From CBDCUW01 sp965222745 (GTDB taxonomy: Bacteria > Planctomycetota > Planctomycetia > Pirellulales > Pirellulaceae), in assembly GCA_965222745.1 (NCBI GenBank), contig CBDCUW010000005.1:2480001-2544000 (forward strand): a DNA stretch of 64,000 bases. Reading direction: 5' to 3'. The translations under genes and the position numbers were made by a program. A model generated the notes under the pieces. It saw only the letters and a program-made list of their open reading frames with translations. It ran no database searches and had not been told where the DNA came from. Shown here in pieces: positions 35,062-43,947 of the stretch (positions are counted from its first letter, which is position 1; each line of letters begins with the position of its first letter).

Positions 35062-37149
35062 ATGAGCAGTTTATCTGCTGCGCACAACGTGCGCAAGTCT
35101 GGCGATACGCCAACATTTATGCGACGGCTTGAAAATGAGCCGTTTTCTGCGGTTTCCGGCTACTACGCCGAGTGTCTCGCCGCCAACACTAAAGCGAGCA
35201 GGTTTCTTGCCGATGAGTTCGGCTTGAGCCTGAAAAAAGCCGCTGAATCTCAGATCGGCTTTTCCGATCGCAGCTTGGGCAAAGTCGTTCCGAGCCGAGA
35301 TTGCGAACTTGGTCGGAATCTTCGCGAAATCCTTCGCGACGTTGGGATTCTCAAGGGCACGGGTCACGAAGCCCTGCGTGGTTGTGTCACTTTCCCACTG
35401 TTCACCGGTGACAAGATCACCGGCATCTACGGGCGCCGCGTTGAACGCCAAAGCAAGGGCGAGCAAGAAATCACCGTCGGCACTGGCACGCGCAAAGTGT
35501 TGGATTCCGACGAAAAGCACAAGCTCCCGGATCGAGATCCAGAACTGAGTGATGCGGTGAAAATGGCTTCCAAAGCCAAGCCCGACACAGATGATCTAAT
35601 CATCGAGGAATCACAAATCACGTTCACTCGTGATGATCGGCGATACCGTGTTCGAGGTCTCGAAAAGAACACGTCAGCGACAACGCTCAAAATCAACCTA
35701 CTGGCTTGGCGAGACGATCTTGTTCACCTTGATGTTCTCGATTTGTCTAAGGCGCGCTCTCGTGCTTCATTCATCAAGGCAACCGCCGCTGAACTGTTCG
35801 TCGATGTGGATTTGATCAAGCGAGATATCGGCACACTTCTGCTCAAGCTCGAAACACTACGCGAGGAACAGATCCAAGCGGCAAAGGCGCCCAAAGTTCA
35901 AGTGATTGAACTGTCAAAGGCAGAAGAGACCGAAGCCCAGACTTTTCTTCGCGATCCCAATCTGCTCGAACGGATCGTCGCCGACATGGCTTCGTGTGGG
36001 ATGGTTGGTGAATCCAGCAATACGCTCGTCGGATATTTAGCTGCCACCAGCCGCAAACTTCGTCATCCGCTCGCAATCGTGATTCAGAGTTCATCGAGTG
36101 CGGGCAAAACGTCGTTGATGGACGCGATTCTCAGCATGATGCCGAAAGAACAGACCTTGCGATTCAGCGGAATCACCAGCCAATCGCTGTACTATCTCGA
36201 AAGCGATGCGATTCGCCACAATATCTTGGCGATTAGCGAAGAAGAAGGAGTTTCGGAGGCAACGTACGCTCTGAAACTCTTGCAAAGCGAAGGTGAGTTA
36301 CGCCACGCGACGGTTGGCCGCGATGAGTCCGGCGAAATGGCCACCAAACAACATCACGTTGAAGGGCCGGTTCAAATCATGCTGACCACCACCGCGATGG
36401 ACATTGACGAGGAACTCGTCAATCGCTGCTTGGTGCTTTCGGTCGACGAAAGCCAATCACAAACCGGAGCGATTCAAACCAAGCAGCGTCAATCGCGAAG
36501 CTTGGAAGAATTCACGGCACGCTTGGCGTCCGAACGAATTCGCAAGCTGCATCAAAACGCACAGCGGTTGATCAAGCCGTATCGCATTCTCAATCCCTAT
36601 GCGTCCCAGCTAACGTTTCCCGTCCATAAAACGAGGCTGCGACGGGATCACGAAAAGTACCTCACGCTGATCGACACGGTCGCGCTGATCCATCAATATC
36701 AGCGACAAGTCAAACTCACTGAAATTGATGGTGAGACGATCGAATACATCGACGTCAAACCGAGTGATATTGCGGTGGCCAACGGGATCGCGGGTGAAGT
36801 GCTTGGCCGATCGCTTGATGAACTCTCGCCGCAAACACGTAGCCTGCTACAACTGCTCCACGAGTTCGTCGAACGGGAATCCAAGGCGAACCAAGTCAGT
36901 CGCCACGCTTTTCGATTCACTCGCCGCGATGTTCGAGAAACGACTGGCTGGAGCGACTCGCAGCTTCACAAGCATCTAACGCGGTTGGCCGATCTGGAAT
37001 ACCTAGTCGTGCATCGCGGCAAAACGGGCCGCCGTTTCGTTTATGAGTTGCTCTATCGCGGCGAAGGCCACGGACAGCCGTTCCTAATGGGGCTGATCGA
37101 TCCGGCAAAGCTCAAGTCACCGGGTACGACCAGAAGTATTACCCCCTAA
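35062..37149 (+). CDS. unit 3 primase-helicase-like protein (Toprim_N plus P-loop ATPase)
   Basis: 695 residues and the most diverged of the four copies (for example IGFSDRSLGKVVPSRDCELGRN and a different, shorter acidic linker). All diagnostic segments are kept: YYAECLAAN, GHEALRGCVTFPLF, ITGIYGRRV, Walker A QSSSSAGKTS, ISEEEG, LTTTAMDIDEELVNRCLVLSVDESQ and the C-terminal winged-helix-like region. Conservation of motifs with divergence elsewhere implies the protein works. It is the only copy in a unit with a full recombinase, so it may belong to the autonomous parent element. Confidence 0.77.
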   Translation: MSSLSAAHNVRKSGDTPTFMRRLENEPFSAVSGYYAECLAANTKASRFLADEFGLSLKKAAESQIGFSDRSLGKVVPSRDCELGRNLREILRDVGILKGTGHEALRGCVTFPLFTGDKITGIYGRRVERQSKGEQEITVGTGTRKVLDSDEKHKLPDRDPELSDAVKMASKAKPDTDDLIIEESQITFTRDDRRYRVRGLEKNTSATTLKINLLAWRDDLVHLDVLDLSKARSRASFIKATAAELFVDVDLIKRDIGTLLLKLETLREEQIQAAKAPKVQVIELSKAEETEAQTFLRDPNLLERIVADMASCGMVGESSNTLVGYLAATSRKLRHPLAIVIQSSSSAGKTSLMDAILSMMPKEQTLRFSGITSQSLYYLESDAIRHNILAISEEEGVSEATYALKLLQSEGELRHATVGRDESGEMATKQHHVEGPVQIMLTTTAMDIDEELVNRCLVLSVDESQSQTGAIQTKQRQSRSLEEFTARLASERIRKLHQNAQRLIKPYRILNPYASQLTFPVHKTRLRRDHEKYLTLIDTVALIHQYQRQVKLTEIDGETIEYIDVKPSDIAVANGIAGEVLGRSLDELSPQTRSLLQLLHEFVERESKANQVSRHAFRFTRRDVRETTGWSDSQLHKHLTRLADLEYLVVHRGKTGRRFVYELLYRGEGHGQPFLMGLIDPAKLKSPGTTRSITP

Positions 37150-37289
37150 AAGGCCACCTTTGGCGCCGGGTCAGGACAATTTGCCCCCGCTTTGTCCCTG
37201 CTTTCACGTATCTTTTTCTCCGGCGAATCTCTTGAAACCCAGTGATTCGCCGCTCGAAACGCGAAACCGTTTCGGTTTCGCCCAAATCG

Positions 37290-37465
37290 AACAAGTGCCC
37301 CCAATTGAATTGGGGCCTTTCTGGTCGTCGTAGTCCGTCGACCACCCATTTTCTTGGCATCGACAGAATCGTCGGTGTCCTTCGCCAACCACTGCGGCGA
37401 GTTCACCGACGATAGAGCATTTCTGTCTAGCGGTGCGCGCCGACTCAATGACAGGAGTTTTCGCT
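37290..37465 (+). promoter_or_regulatory. unit 3 conserved leader
   Basis: A diverged copy of the leader found before the core-binding genes of the other units (CCCCCAATTGAATTGGGG, TCGTCGTAGTCCGTCG, GTCGGTGTCCTTCGCC). Here it ends in ACAGGAG ten bases before a different small gene at 37466. Confidence 0.5.
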
Positions 37466-37792
37466 ATGGGCAACAAAACACCCAAGATCGTCTCGGTTAC
37501 CAATACAGATGCGGTCGGCACGGACCGCGTTTGCACGCCGATCGTACTGAATGTTCCGCTGGTGCTTATCGAAGACTGCTCGGATCAGTTGTGGTGGACC
37601 GAAGAAGCGATGGATTATTCGGCAGCATCGCAGTTGCGATCAACGGCACTGATCTCAGGAATCTTGGCGCGGATCATCACCCTCCAGTTGATCCTACCGG
37701 CGGCTGACGAAGTCAACGCAGTCAGCAGTGACCTGGACGAAATCACTGCCGAACCGGTCCGAGTGAAACTCAAGACGACAAGCCTGCGCTGA
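37466..37792 (+). CDS. unknown 108-residue protein of unit 3
   Basis: Starts at ATG 37466 with GGAG ten bases upstream. No family is recognised. Visible are a conserved-looking CTPIVLNVPLVLIEDCSDQLWWTEE and a helical middle (SAASQLRSTALISGILARIITLQLIL) with an acidic end. It occupies the slot that the 142-residue core-binding gene holds in the other units, directly after the same leader, and is closed by its own terminator. It might be an accessory or directionality factor of the recombinase, but nothing in the sequence proves this. Confidence 0.6.
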   Translation: MGNKTPKIVSVTNTDAVGTDRVCTPIVLNVPLVLIEDCSDQLWWTEEAMDYSAASQLRSTALISGILARIITLQLILPAADEVNAVSSDLDEITAEPVRVKLKTTSLR

Positions 37793-37825
37793 TCGAGCGT
37801 CAAAACAGCCGTCAACTTCCCAATA

Positions 37826-37852
37826 GCCTGCCGAATTTTCGGCAGGCTTTTT
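37826..37852 (+). terminator. intrinsic terminator, unit 3, first
   Basis: GCCTGCCGA - ATTT - TCGGCAGGC followed by TTTTT. The nine-base-pair stem is identical to that of the second terminator at 38289. Confidence 0.88.
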
Positions 37853-37887
37853 CATGGCCCAACCCAACTTCAAACAAGATTCTCCCG

Positions 37888-38259
37888 ATGTTCCAATTTC
37901 AAATCGAAGCTCTCCGCGAAGCAGCGATCGCGGATGTTGTTGACCGTTACCTACAAGAGCTGCGCCGCCGTGGCTATTCGCCGCAGAGTATCACAGCCTA
38001 CAGCAGTATCTTTCGGCGTTTCGTCTGCTGGTGCGACCAGCAAGAGATCAAAACGGTGCTTGGCTTGAACGAACAGACGATGGCAACTTATCAAGCTCAT
38101 CTGACTGATCGGATCAATAGCAACGCGCCCAAACGACTCAGGCGATCGACTCGGGCCCATCACCTCTACACGCTTGGCCGCATCTTTCAGTGGATGCGAA
38201 GCGAAGGAATCATCGATATCGATCCGATGTCGGAAATGGAAATTTCTTCGAAGCGCTAG
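37888..38259 (+). CDS. unit 3 stand-alone core-binding protein
   Basis: 123 residues from ATG 37888. VVDRYLQELRRRGYSPQSITAYSSIFRRFVCWCDQQEI and HHLYTLGRIFQWMRSEGIIDIDPM match the SAM-like core-binding domain of tyrosine recombinases, more typically than the proteins of units 1, 2 and 4. It stops where a catalytic domain would begin. Next to it is a complete recombinase with its own core-binding domain, so the element encodes two such domains, one catalytic and one not. A role as DNA-binding partner or competitor at the sites is inferred. Confidence 0.78.
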   Translation: MFQFQIEALREAAIADVVDRYLQELRRRGYSPQSITAYSSIFRRFVCWCDQQEIKTVLGLNEQTMATYQAHLTDRINSNAPKRLRRSTRAHHLYTLGRIFQWMRSEGIIDIDPMSEMEISSKR

Positions 38260-38288
38260 CCGCTGCCGCGACCACCGTCCATTGAACC

Positions 38289-38316
38289 GCCTGCCGAACC
38301 ATCGGCAGGCTTTTTT
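38289..38316 (+). terminator. intrinsic terminator, unit 3, second
   Basis: GCCTGCCGA - ACCA - TCGGCAGGC and six T. The stem is the same as at 37826 and only the loop differs, so each small gene in unit 3 is closed by a copy of one terminator. Confidence 0.9.
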
Positions 38317-38350
38317 GTGCCCCAACCCCCTTGCTAAACAATCAAAAACC

Positions 38351-39322
38351 ATGTCCGAACTACACCACTTGTGCACATCGCCACTCACTGCCGCCGTCGA
38401 ACGATACTTGCTCGATTTGAAACTCCGCAACTATTCCGTTCGAACGATCGAATCAAACACCAATCAACTTGAACGCTTCGTGCGTTGGTGCAACGAACGC
38501 GACATCAACACGCCCGGCGATCTGACCGAAGACGTGGTCGCCGGCTATCGCCGATATCTTTACCATCACATCAACGAACGTACGGGCAAACCGCTGCACA
38601 TCAATTCTCAAGCCCACATGCTGATCAATTTACGGTCACTCTGTCGCTGGCTTGCCAAGCACGAAATCGTGCACCGTGATCCCTCATTGAAACTCGAAAT
38701 TCCGAGCGCCGGCAAGCGACGAATCGCCGACGTTTTGACCATCGACGAAATCATGGCGTTGTTGAACGTTCCTGACATCACAACCGATCTCGGTATACGA
38801 GATCGCGCAATCCTTGAAACGTTCTTTTCAACGGCGATTCGTGTTAGTGAACTCTTGAACCTTGAGCCATCGGATGTCGTAGCTGAACGCGGCTTGGTCC
38901 ACGTTCGCCACGGCAAAGGTGACAAAGATCGACTCGTTCCGATCGGCACGTCAACGCTCGATTGGATCAACAAGTATCGGCTTGATATTCGGGCAAAGCT
39001 GTATCTCGCCCACAGCGATCACAAGTTGTTTCTCACGCGAACGGGCACACCTCTTTCGCGTGAAGCGCTCGCTAGAATCGTTCGCCAATCGATGCGATCG
39101 GCGGGAATTGACAAACGCGGAGCGTGCCACCTTCTTCGCCACACAGCGGCAACGCTGATGTTAGAAAACGGAGCCGATTTACGCTCTCTGCAAACTTATC
39201 TCGGACACGCGAGGCTTGACACGACACAAATCTACACGCACATGACGCTTGGGCGATTGAAAGAAGTGCATCAAAAAACGCATCCGACCGGGGATGAGCG
39301 TTTGAAGCGAAAGAAAAAATGA
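38351..39322 (+). CDS. tyrosine recombinase (XerC/D-like integrase)
   Basis: 323 residues. The core-binding domain spans residues ~12-112 (AVERYLLDLKLRNYSVRTIESNTNQLERFVRWC). The catalytic domain has the full set of active-site residues: R164 in TAIRVSELLNL, K189 in HGKGDKDR, H260 and R263 in CHLLRHTAATLML, H286 in LGHARLDTTQ and the nucleophile Y295 in IYTHMTLGRLKEVH. There is no integron-integrase-specific insertion. It is the only complete recombinase of this type in the window, the natural candidate for moving all four units, and it probably acts on the GACGCATACGGACG sites. Confidence 0.92.
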   Translation: MSELHHLCTSPLTAAVERYLLDLKLRNYSVRTIESNTNQLERFVRWCNERDINTPGDLTEDVVAGYRRYLYHHINERTGKPLHINSQAHMLINLRSLCRWLAKHEIVHRDPSLKLEIPSAGKRRIADVLTIDEIMALLNVPDITTDLGIRDRAILETFFSTAIRVSELLNLEPSDVVAERGLVHVRHGKGDKDRLVPIGTSTLDWINKYRLDIRAKLYLAHSDHKLFLTRTGTPLSREALARIVRQSMRSAGIDKRGACHLLRHTAATLMLENGADLRSLQTYLGHARLDTTQIYTHMTLGRLKEVHQKTHPTGDERLKRKKK

Positions 39323-39365
39323 CGGGATGTCGCGTGCAGAAAAAATCTCTGCCGAACCTGAAAAC

Positions 39366-39395
39366 CGCTTCGTGCGCGCCGGCGCGCACGAAGCG
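39366..39395 (+). other. 30-nt perfect palindrome after the recombinase gene
   Basis: CGCTTCGTGCGCGCC and its exact complement GGCGCGCACGAAGCG, with no spacer. It takes the place of the GCGCGC hairpins of the other units, 125 bases before attachment-like site 4. As RNA it would form a very stable stem, and as DNA a possible protein site or cruciform. Confidence 0.7.
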
Positions 39396-39519
39396 AAAAG
39401 CGATTTTTTGAAATTAAAACACGCCGGCATCTTCTTGCGGCTCTCTTACCGCGCCCATTCACCTCGTGAATGCCGGAAAAATCGCGCTCTCGCGTAGGAA
39501 CGCACTAGAATCCACCTTT

Positions 39520-39650
39520 GACGCATACGGACGATTTGACCGGGTACGATTGAAAACCCAGATCGTACCGTGTCGGTCAAACCGTGTACGAGGTGCGGCG
39601 GAAAATGAAGTCCAGGCGCACGTCGGCCCGATGCCGGCACAGGGCACTTC
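39520..39650 (+). repeat. attachment-like site 4
   Basis: The box GACGCATACGGACG (39520-39533) and the hairpin GTACGATTG (39544-39552) / GATCGTAC (39561-39568). A GTCGGTCAAACCGTGTACG element and a degraded GGCGGAAAATGAAGTCCAGGC hairpin follow, with the GGCCCGATGCC end. Cargo (RelA/SpoT domain) starts 115 bases later. Confidence 0.7.
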
Positions 39651-39765
39651 GGATCGCCACTGAGCGACAGTGGCCAAGCAACTTGACTGATTTGAATCGC
39701 AATATTCAAATCGTAACGGTTTCACCCAACTGAGCGGGCAAGTACTTAATAGCCACCTGATTTGA

Positions 39766-40815
39766 ATGGACAACCTTCACCAGCGCATTGAGAACGAACA
39801 CCCTAATCGAGTGCGCTACACCGCGAAACTCGCGCAACTTCTACGCGAACTTTTGGACGGGAGTAGCATCGAAATTGCGCAACTCGAAAGCCGAACCAAA
39901 ACTGTTGAGTCACTGGCTGAAAAAGCCAACCGTGAAGGCAAAAGTTACGATGATCCACTCCGGGAGATTACAGACTTCTCCGGCATACGCATCATCACTT
40001 ACTTCCGTGAAGATGTGTCGCGCGTCGCGGAGATTATTCGTCGCGAGTTTTTAGTTGACGGATCTAATTCGCGCGACATGAGTGACCTGCTGGACCCAGA
40101 TCAATTTGGTTACCAATCTGTTCATTTTGTTGTGAACCTGCGTTCTGCGAGATTGGCACTCACAGAATGGGCCTCGTTCGGTGACTTTTCCGCAGAAATC
40201 CAGGTGCGTACGGTCGTCCAACATGCTTGGGCCGCAATCAGCCATAAGCTGGATTACAAATCTGAGTCAGAAGTCCCAAAGTCAATTCGACGCAAGCTAT
40301 TCCGTTTGAGCGCATTACTTGAGCTTGCAGACGATGAATTTGCATCTTTCCGCAACGAGTTGATCATCCAGCGATCGCGTTACGAAACAAACATTCGAGA
40401 TGGCAATACCCTAATTGACATCAACCTCGATTCTGTTTCAGTCTACGTGAACAAATCCAGGACCGTTGCGAAGGTTTTAGAAGACGCTCACGAAGCTGGT
40501 ATTCGTTGCGATACATCAACAGAATCCGAATCGGCTGTTGGTAATCTGGTTTCCACGCTTCGTGAAGCCGACTTTCTTGTGCTCAAGGACGTCGACGAGT
40601 TTCTCAAAGATCAGTTGAGAAGAGGACTGAATGAGGTTGTGCCGATATTCGTTGACGTCCCATCGCGACCGACGGTTGCGACGTTTTTGAGGCTGCTGGT
40701 AACACTGTCGTTACCGTATGAGACGGGACGTTCGTGCCTTAATCGCATGCAGTTCAAGAAGGTGTTTCAAAATCGCCTCAACCAGCACTACGCAGGCATC
40801 GCAAAGAGAAAGTAG
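39766..40815 (+). CDS. RelA/SpoT-domain protein, cassette cargo after site 4
   Basis: 349 residues. Residues ~15-165 form a (p)ppGpp synthetase fold: ESRTKTVESLAEK (the R-x-K-x-x-x-S substrate loop), ITDFSGIRIITYF, GYQSVHFVV (115-123) and EIQVRTVVQHAWAAISHKLDYK (144-165), whose Glu and Gln belong to the active site. No hydrolase domain precedes it and no ACT or TGS domain follows. The C-terminal ~180 residues are unrecognised (VPIFVDVPSRPTVATFLRLL). Small alarmone synthetases with extra domains include toxSAS and CapRel-type toxins. Without a visible separate antitoxin, this could be a fused toxin-antitoxin, as in CapRel. That reading is inference. Confidence 0.8.
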   Translation: MDNLHQRIENEHPNRVRYTAKLAQLLRELLDGSSIEIAQLESRTKTVESLAEKANREGKSYDDPLREITDFSGIRIITYFREDVSRVAEIIRREFLVDGSNSRDMSDLLDPDQFGYQSVHFVVNLRSARLALTEWASFGDFSAEIQVRTVVQHAWAAISHKLDYKSESEVPKSIRRKLFRLSALLELADDEFASFRNELIIQRSRYETNIRDGNTLIDINLDSVSVYVNKSRTVAKVLEDAHEAGIRCDTSTESESAVGNLVSTLREADFLVLKDVDEFLKDQLRRGLNEVVPIFVDVPSRPTVATFLRLLVTLSLPYETGRSCLNRMQFKKVFQNRLNQHYAGIAKRK

Positions 40816-40839
40816 CACGAAGCGCGGCACAACGCGATG

Positions 40840-41870
40840 GCCAAACCGCGCTTGACAAAAAGGCGGACAGGAGGTCCGCCGCACTACGGCACGATGCCGC
40901 TACACAACACTTCGAAGCGTCCGCGAGCCTGCGAGCGCACGCGCCGTGCGAACGAGCGTAGCGATGTGAGAGTGGTCCGCGCAACTCCCGCGGAGGTGGA
41001 TCGATTTTGTCGGGTTTTGGCGACGAATTCGATCCACCGTAGCCTTGCAGAAGGCTCAAGCGACTGATCAGTTGCCCGAGGTTTTGGGAGGGTTTCTGAT
41101 CAGTCGCGGTTTTTGCGCAACCGAACAACGCTCAATTGGAACATGCTCGAACCAGCGACGGGCACGATGCCCGTCGCAACCTCGGCAGGATGCCGCCACG
41201 CGCCGCCGACCGCGCAACTTCGAGCGCATCTAAGAGCGTAGCGCACGGCGATCCATGGACGGTCGCCGCCTTGACGGCCGCGGTGCCTGGATGGCATCCG
41301 AGGCGTCGGGCATGGAAGCGGACCAGGAGAAACAAAGCTTGAATCGAAGTAACGCACTACGATCGTACCGGGTTTGAATCACCAATCGACGAGCGCTGCC
41401 CGTAAGCCGAGGACCGGCGTAGCCGGCCCAGCGGCCACAGCGCAGGCGAGCAGCAACGGGCAGGGATGTGTAATGAACAAGCTCAACCAACGAGCCCAAA
41501 GTTCGAACCCGTAGTCGTTTTCCAACCGTGACGATTGGCCCGTTGCGTCTTCGAGCCGGAGCGCCGGGGCAGGATGCCCCGAAAAAGATTGCCGAGGGCA
41601 GGATGCCCGAGACCGTTCTTAGACGGCGGTGGGCAGCGAATCCGCACTCGCAAGGTGGCGGCGAAGCACAAGCGTCAGCGCCGTTCGCGTAGTCCGTCCC
41701 ACAAAGAGGACGTTTGAAGCACCGCCAGGATTCCGCTTTCCAACAAAGAGCAAATTCTGCCCCGCGTATCAACTCCCATCGAAGCGCCAAATCCCGGCCC
41801 AAGCGACCACCAAAATACGCCCAAACACCGAAGAAGCGGGGAATAAATGCGAAAGTCTCCTCAGTTACCG
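40840..41870 (+). repeat. R repeat copy 4 (R4)
   Basis: Opens GGCCAAACCGCGCTTGACA and the hairpin GGCGGAC-AGGAG-GTCCGCC (about 40862-40881). Hairpin A is GGTGGATCGA / TCGATCCACC (about 40994-41039). Hairpin B has arms CGACTGATCAG / CTGATCAGTCG as in R2 (about 41061-41107). GCGACGGGC-ACGAT-GCCCGTCGC lies at about 41157-41179, followed by the long conserved block. The tail reaches CTCCTCAGTTACCGAC at 41860. No gene lies inside. Confidence 0.8.
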
Positions 41871-42162
41871 ACACCGACGCATGATTCAGAGATCGCCAAT
41901 TGTAATCAGACGATGTAACTTCATGCAGCAGAAAATTGACGTTCAAGGCACTGGTCTGCGCGATCTCCGCGTGTGTTTGTCCGTCTTACGCGAAGAAACA
42001 GGGCAGCACAGGCATCGGTGCGTGGCAACTCGTAAAGCAAGCGTTCGGTAGAGCTGCAACCGCCGTTGAAAGGCTGCTGAACTCAGATCCGAAGCATTAG
42101 CGGGTGATGCGAGTGACAGCTTACGTGCCCGCTTGTCTTGGGAACCTTGTCCGCACGTGATA
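41871..42162. other. gap between R4 and the minus-strand HExxH gene
   Basis: About 290 bases, convergent with the HExxH gene. I see no gene, terminator or known repeat. Confidence 0.4.
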
Positions 42163-43635
42163 TCAGATTTTCAGCCAGTCAGTCACTCCAAACGCATCTT
42201 CAATATGCTTTCGAATCAAGGTCGAAAAACCTGGTTCGTTTGTAACTTGCGTCGGGAAAGGGTCGAAGCTGATCGGATTCACGGTGAACGCAAGGTCGTA
42301 CAGCGGATATGTTGATGCGACCGAACGTACAAGGCTCTCACAGAATGTTTTCTCGTACGGCTCAGTTATAAACAACTGAGTCCCATCGGTAACAACGGGC
42401 GCACTTAAGAATGGCGAGGTTGCGGTGTCGTTTCGGCGGAGGATGACCTGCTTGTCGTCCGTGACAGATATTGTGTACCGCTTTTCCATGCTTGGAATGG
42501 CGAACGGCATTCGCGACTCCGAGCCGATTGCGAGGGCCCCGGCTGATGCGAAATACAAATACTCGTGATAATCGCCATTCATAGCCTTTGAAAAATCGTC
42601 GAACTGCCACGCTTCCGGCAACTCAATGGTGGCGTCGTTGGAAACCGGAATTCCGGTCCACTCGCACAATATCTCTGAAGTGGGGAGGCGGTCGGAAGCT
42701 TTGGCCGCCTCGCACACCGATTCCAATATCGGAACCAGCCGAAGAAACCGTTTCGGAGGGTGAATGTCGTCCCAAACCCACTCTCCGCCGTCAGGTTCGA
42801 GCGTGGTTGGCGGAATCGGCGGATTTAGTGCGTAGTCACAGGCGATGCAAAACACTGACAGATGGATCGGATCCGTGATCCACTTGAGTTCATCCTTTTC
42901 GCCAACATGTTCACACCAAAGTCGAATAGGTAGGCGGTATTCCTCGCGAGCCAAGTACTTCAGCATTAGCGTTGCCAAGTCCATTTTCGCATGCAACGAC
43001 ATAGCAACTTCGTTGGCTAGTGTTTGCGACTCAAGAAGGTGGTAAGTCGTTAGCAACCCAAGCTTTGTGCGGACGCTCGAACAATCTCCTCGAACAGGAA
43101 ACGCAGGAATAGACCGATCGATCTCACCAGTGTCCTCCATAAAGATCCGGCTGACATCTTGGTACGCGAGGGCAACAATCTCGTTTGGCGGCTTGTAGAG
43201 TTTGCTCTCGGAAATAGAGCCGAAAAACACCCCTCTCGTCCACCAAACGTCATAGAGGCTCTGTTGGTACGCGTCCAGTTCTGGGGAATAATCATCCGTG
43301 AACTCGAGCCGATAGTCGTTCGGCGACGCTCGTATCCGCACAAATGGGCGCGGCGACTCAGCGTCGAACCGATGGCTCAGGACAATAGTCCTTTGCTTCG
43401 AATCGAACTGACTCAACCCTTTAACGATTAATCGATTGAGCGCGCACCCACAAGCTGTTAGGAACAAGCCCGCCGTTGTACCAATGTGTTGCAACCAATG
43501 TGCGGATTCATGAAAAGATCCTGCCGCCTCGTAAACAATGTGTTGAAAACTAGGATCGCCGCGAACAATCAGCGAATCAAAACTGTAGTTCCACCCATAC
43601 GAAGCGAGCTGGTGCCTTTGAAACGGGGACCTCAT
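42163..43635 (-). CDS. hypothetical protein with HExxH metallopeptidase-like motif
   Basis: A 490-residue soluble protein. Near residue 43 it reads FHESAHWLQHIGT, an HExxH motif as in zinc peptidases, preceded by a short beta-rich start (YGWNYSFDSLIVRGD). A downstream third ligand cannot be assigned with confidence. The rest (helical middle with LANEVAMSLHAKMDLATLML, C-terminal ITEPYEKTFCESLVRS) matches no family I know. It lies 24 bases after a 95-residue gene on the same strand and is probably translated with it. It is in the accessory zone between R4 and unit 4. A peptidase effector is plausible but unproven. Confidence 0.6.
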   Translation of the reverse strand: MRSPFQRHQLASYGWNYSFDSLIVRGDPSFQHIVYEAAGSFHESAHWLQHIGTTAGLFLTACGCALNRLIVKGLSQFDSKQRTIVLSHRFDAESPRPFVRIRASPNDYRLEFTDDYSPELDAYQQSLYDVWWTRGVFFGSISESKLYKPPNEIVALAYQDVSRIFMEDTGEIDRSIPAFPVRGDCSSVRTKLGLLTTYHLLESQTLANEVAMSLHAKMDLATLMLKYLAREEYRLPIRLWCEHVGEKDELKWITDPIHLSVFCIACDYALNPPIPPTTLEPDGGEWVWDDIHPPKRFLRLVPILESVCEAAKASDRLPTSEILCEWTGIPVSNDATIELPEAWQFDDFSKAMNGDYHEYLYFASAGALAIGSESRMPFAIPSMEKRYTISVTDDKQVILRRNDTATSPFLSAPVVTDGTQLFITEPYEKTFCESLVRSVASTYPLYDLAFTVNPISFDPFPTQVTNEPGFSTLIRKHIEDAFGVTDWLKI

Positions 43636-43659
43636 GACGTCATTACCTCACCTAGATGT

Positions 43660-43947
43660 TCATTCTGAACCTGCATCGGGACGCTCGTCTTTGGCGGACA
43701 ACCCAATCCTCGTGGCTCGCCGGATGATTGCTTTTCCTAGTTCGGTTACGATCTCGGCCGACAAATGTGCGGTAAAAACGATGTAGAAGTATGTCTCGGG
43801 ATCCATACCGACCGGCTGTCGGTTCATTGGATCTAACGCCGCGACCTCTACATTTCCGGCTTCCCACTGGTCTCCGGCCTCTTCCTCCAATTCTCGCTTC
43901 AGTTTGTCGACTGCAGCCCTGCTACCTTGAATTCGGATTTTCGTCAT
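43660..43947 (-). CDS. small partner protein of the HExxH gene
   Basis: 95 residues from ATG 43945-43947. The layout is MTKIRIQGSRAAVDKLKRELEEEAG (strand-helix), NVEVAALDP, then ETYFYIVFTAHLSAEIVTELGKAIIRRATRIG, i.e. a beta-alpha-beta start and a long amphipathic or hydrophobic helix. It is loosely reminiscent of the small effector-associated constant components found beside peptidases and other effectors in bacterial conflict systems, but that resemblance is weak. The gene comes first in the two-gene operon, and its upstream region borders the unit 4 left end. Confidence 0.5.
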   Translation of the reverse strand: MTKIRIQGSRAAVDKLKRELEEEAGDQWEAGNVEVAALDPMNRQPVGMDPETYFYIVFTAHLSAEIVTELGKAIIRRATRIGLSAKDERPDAGSE

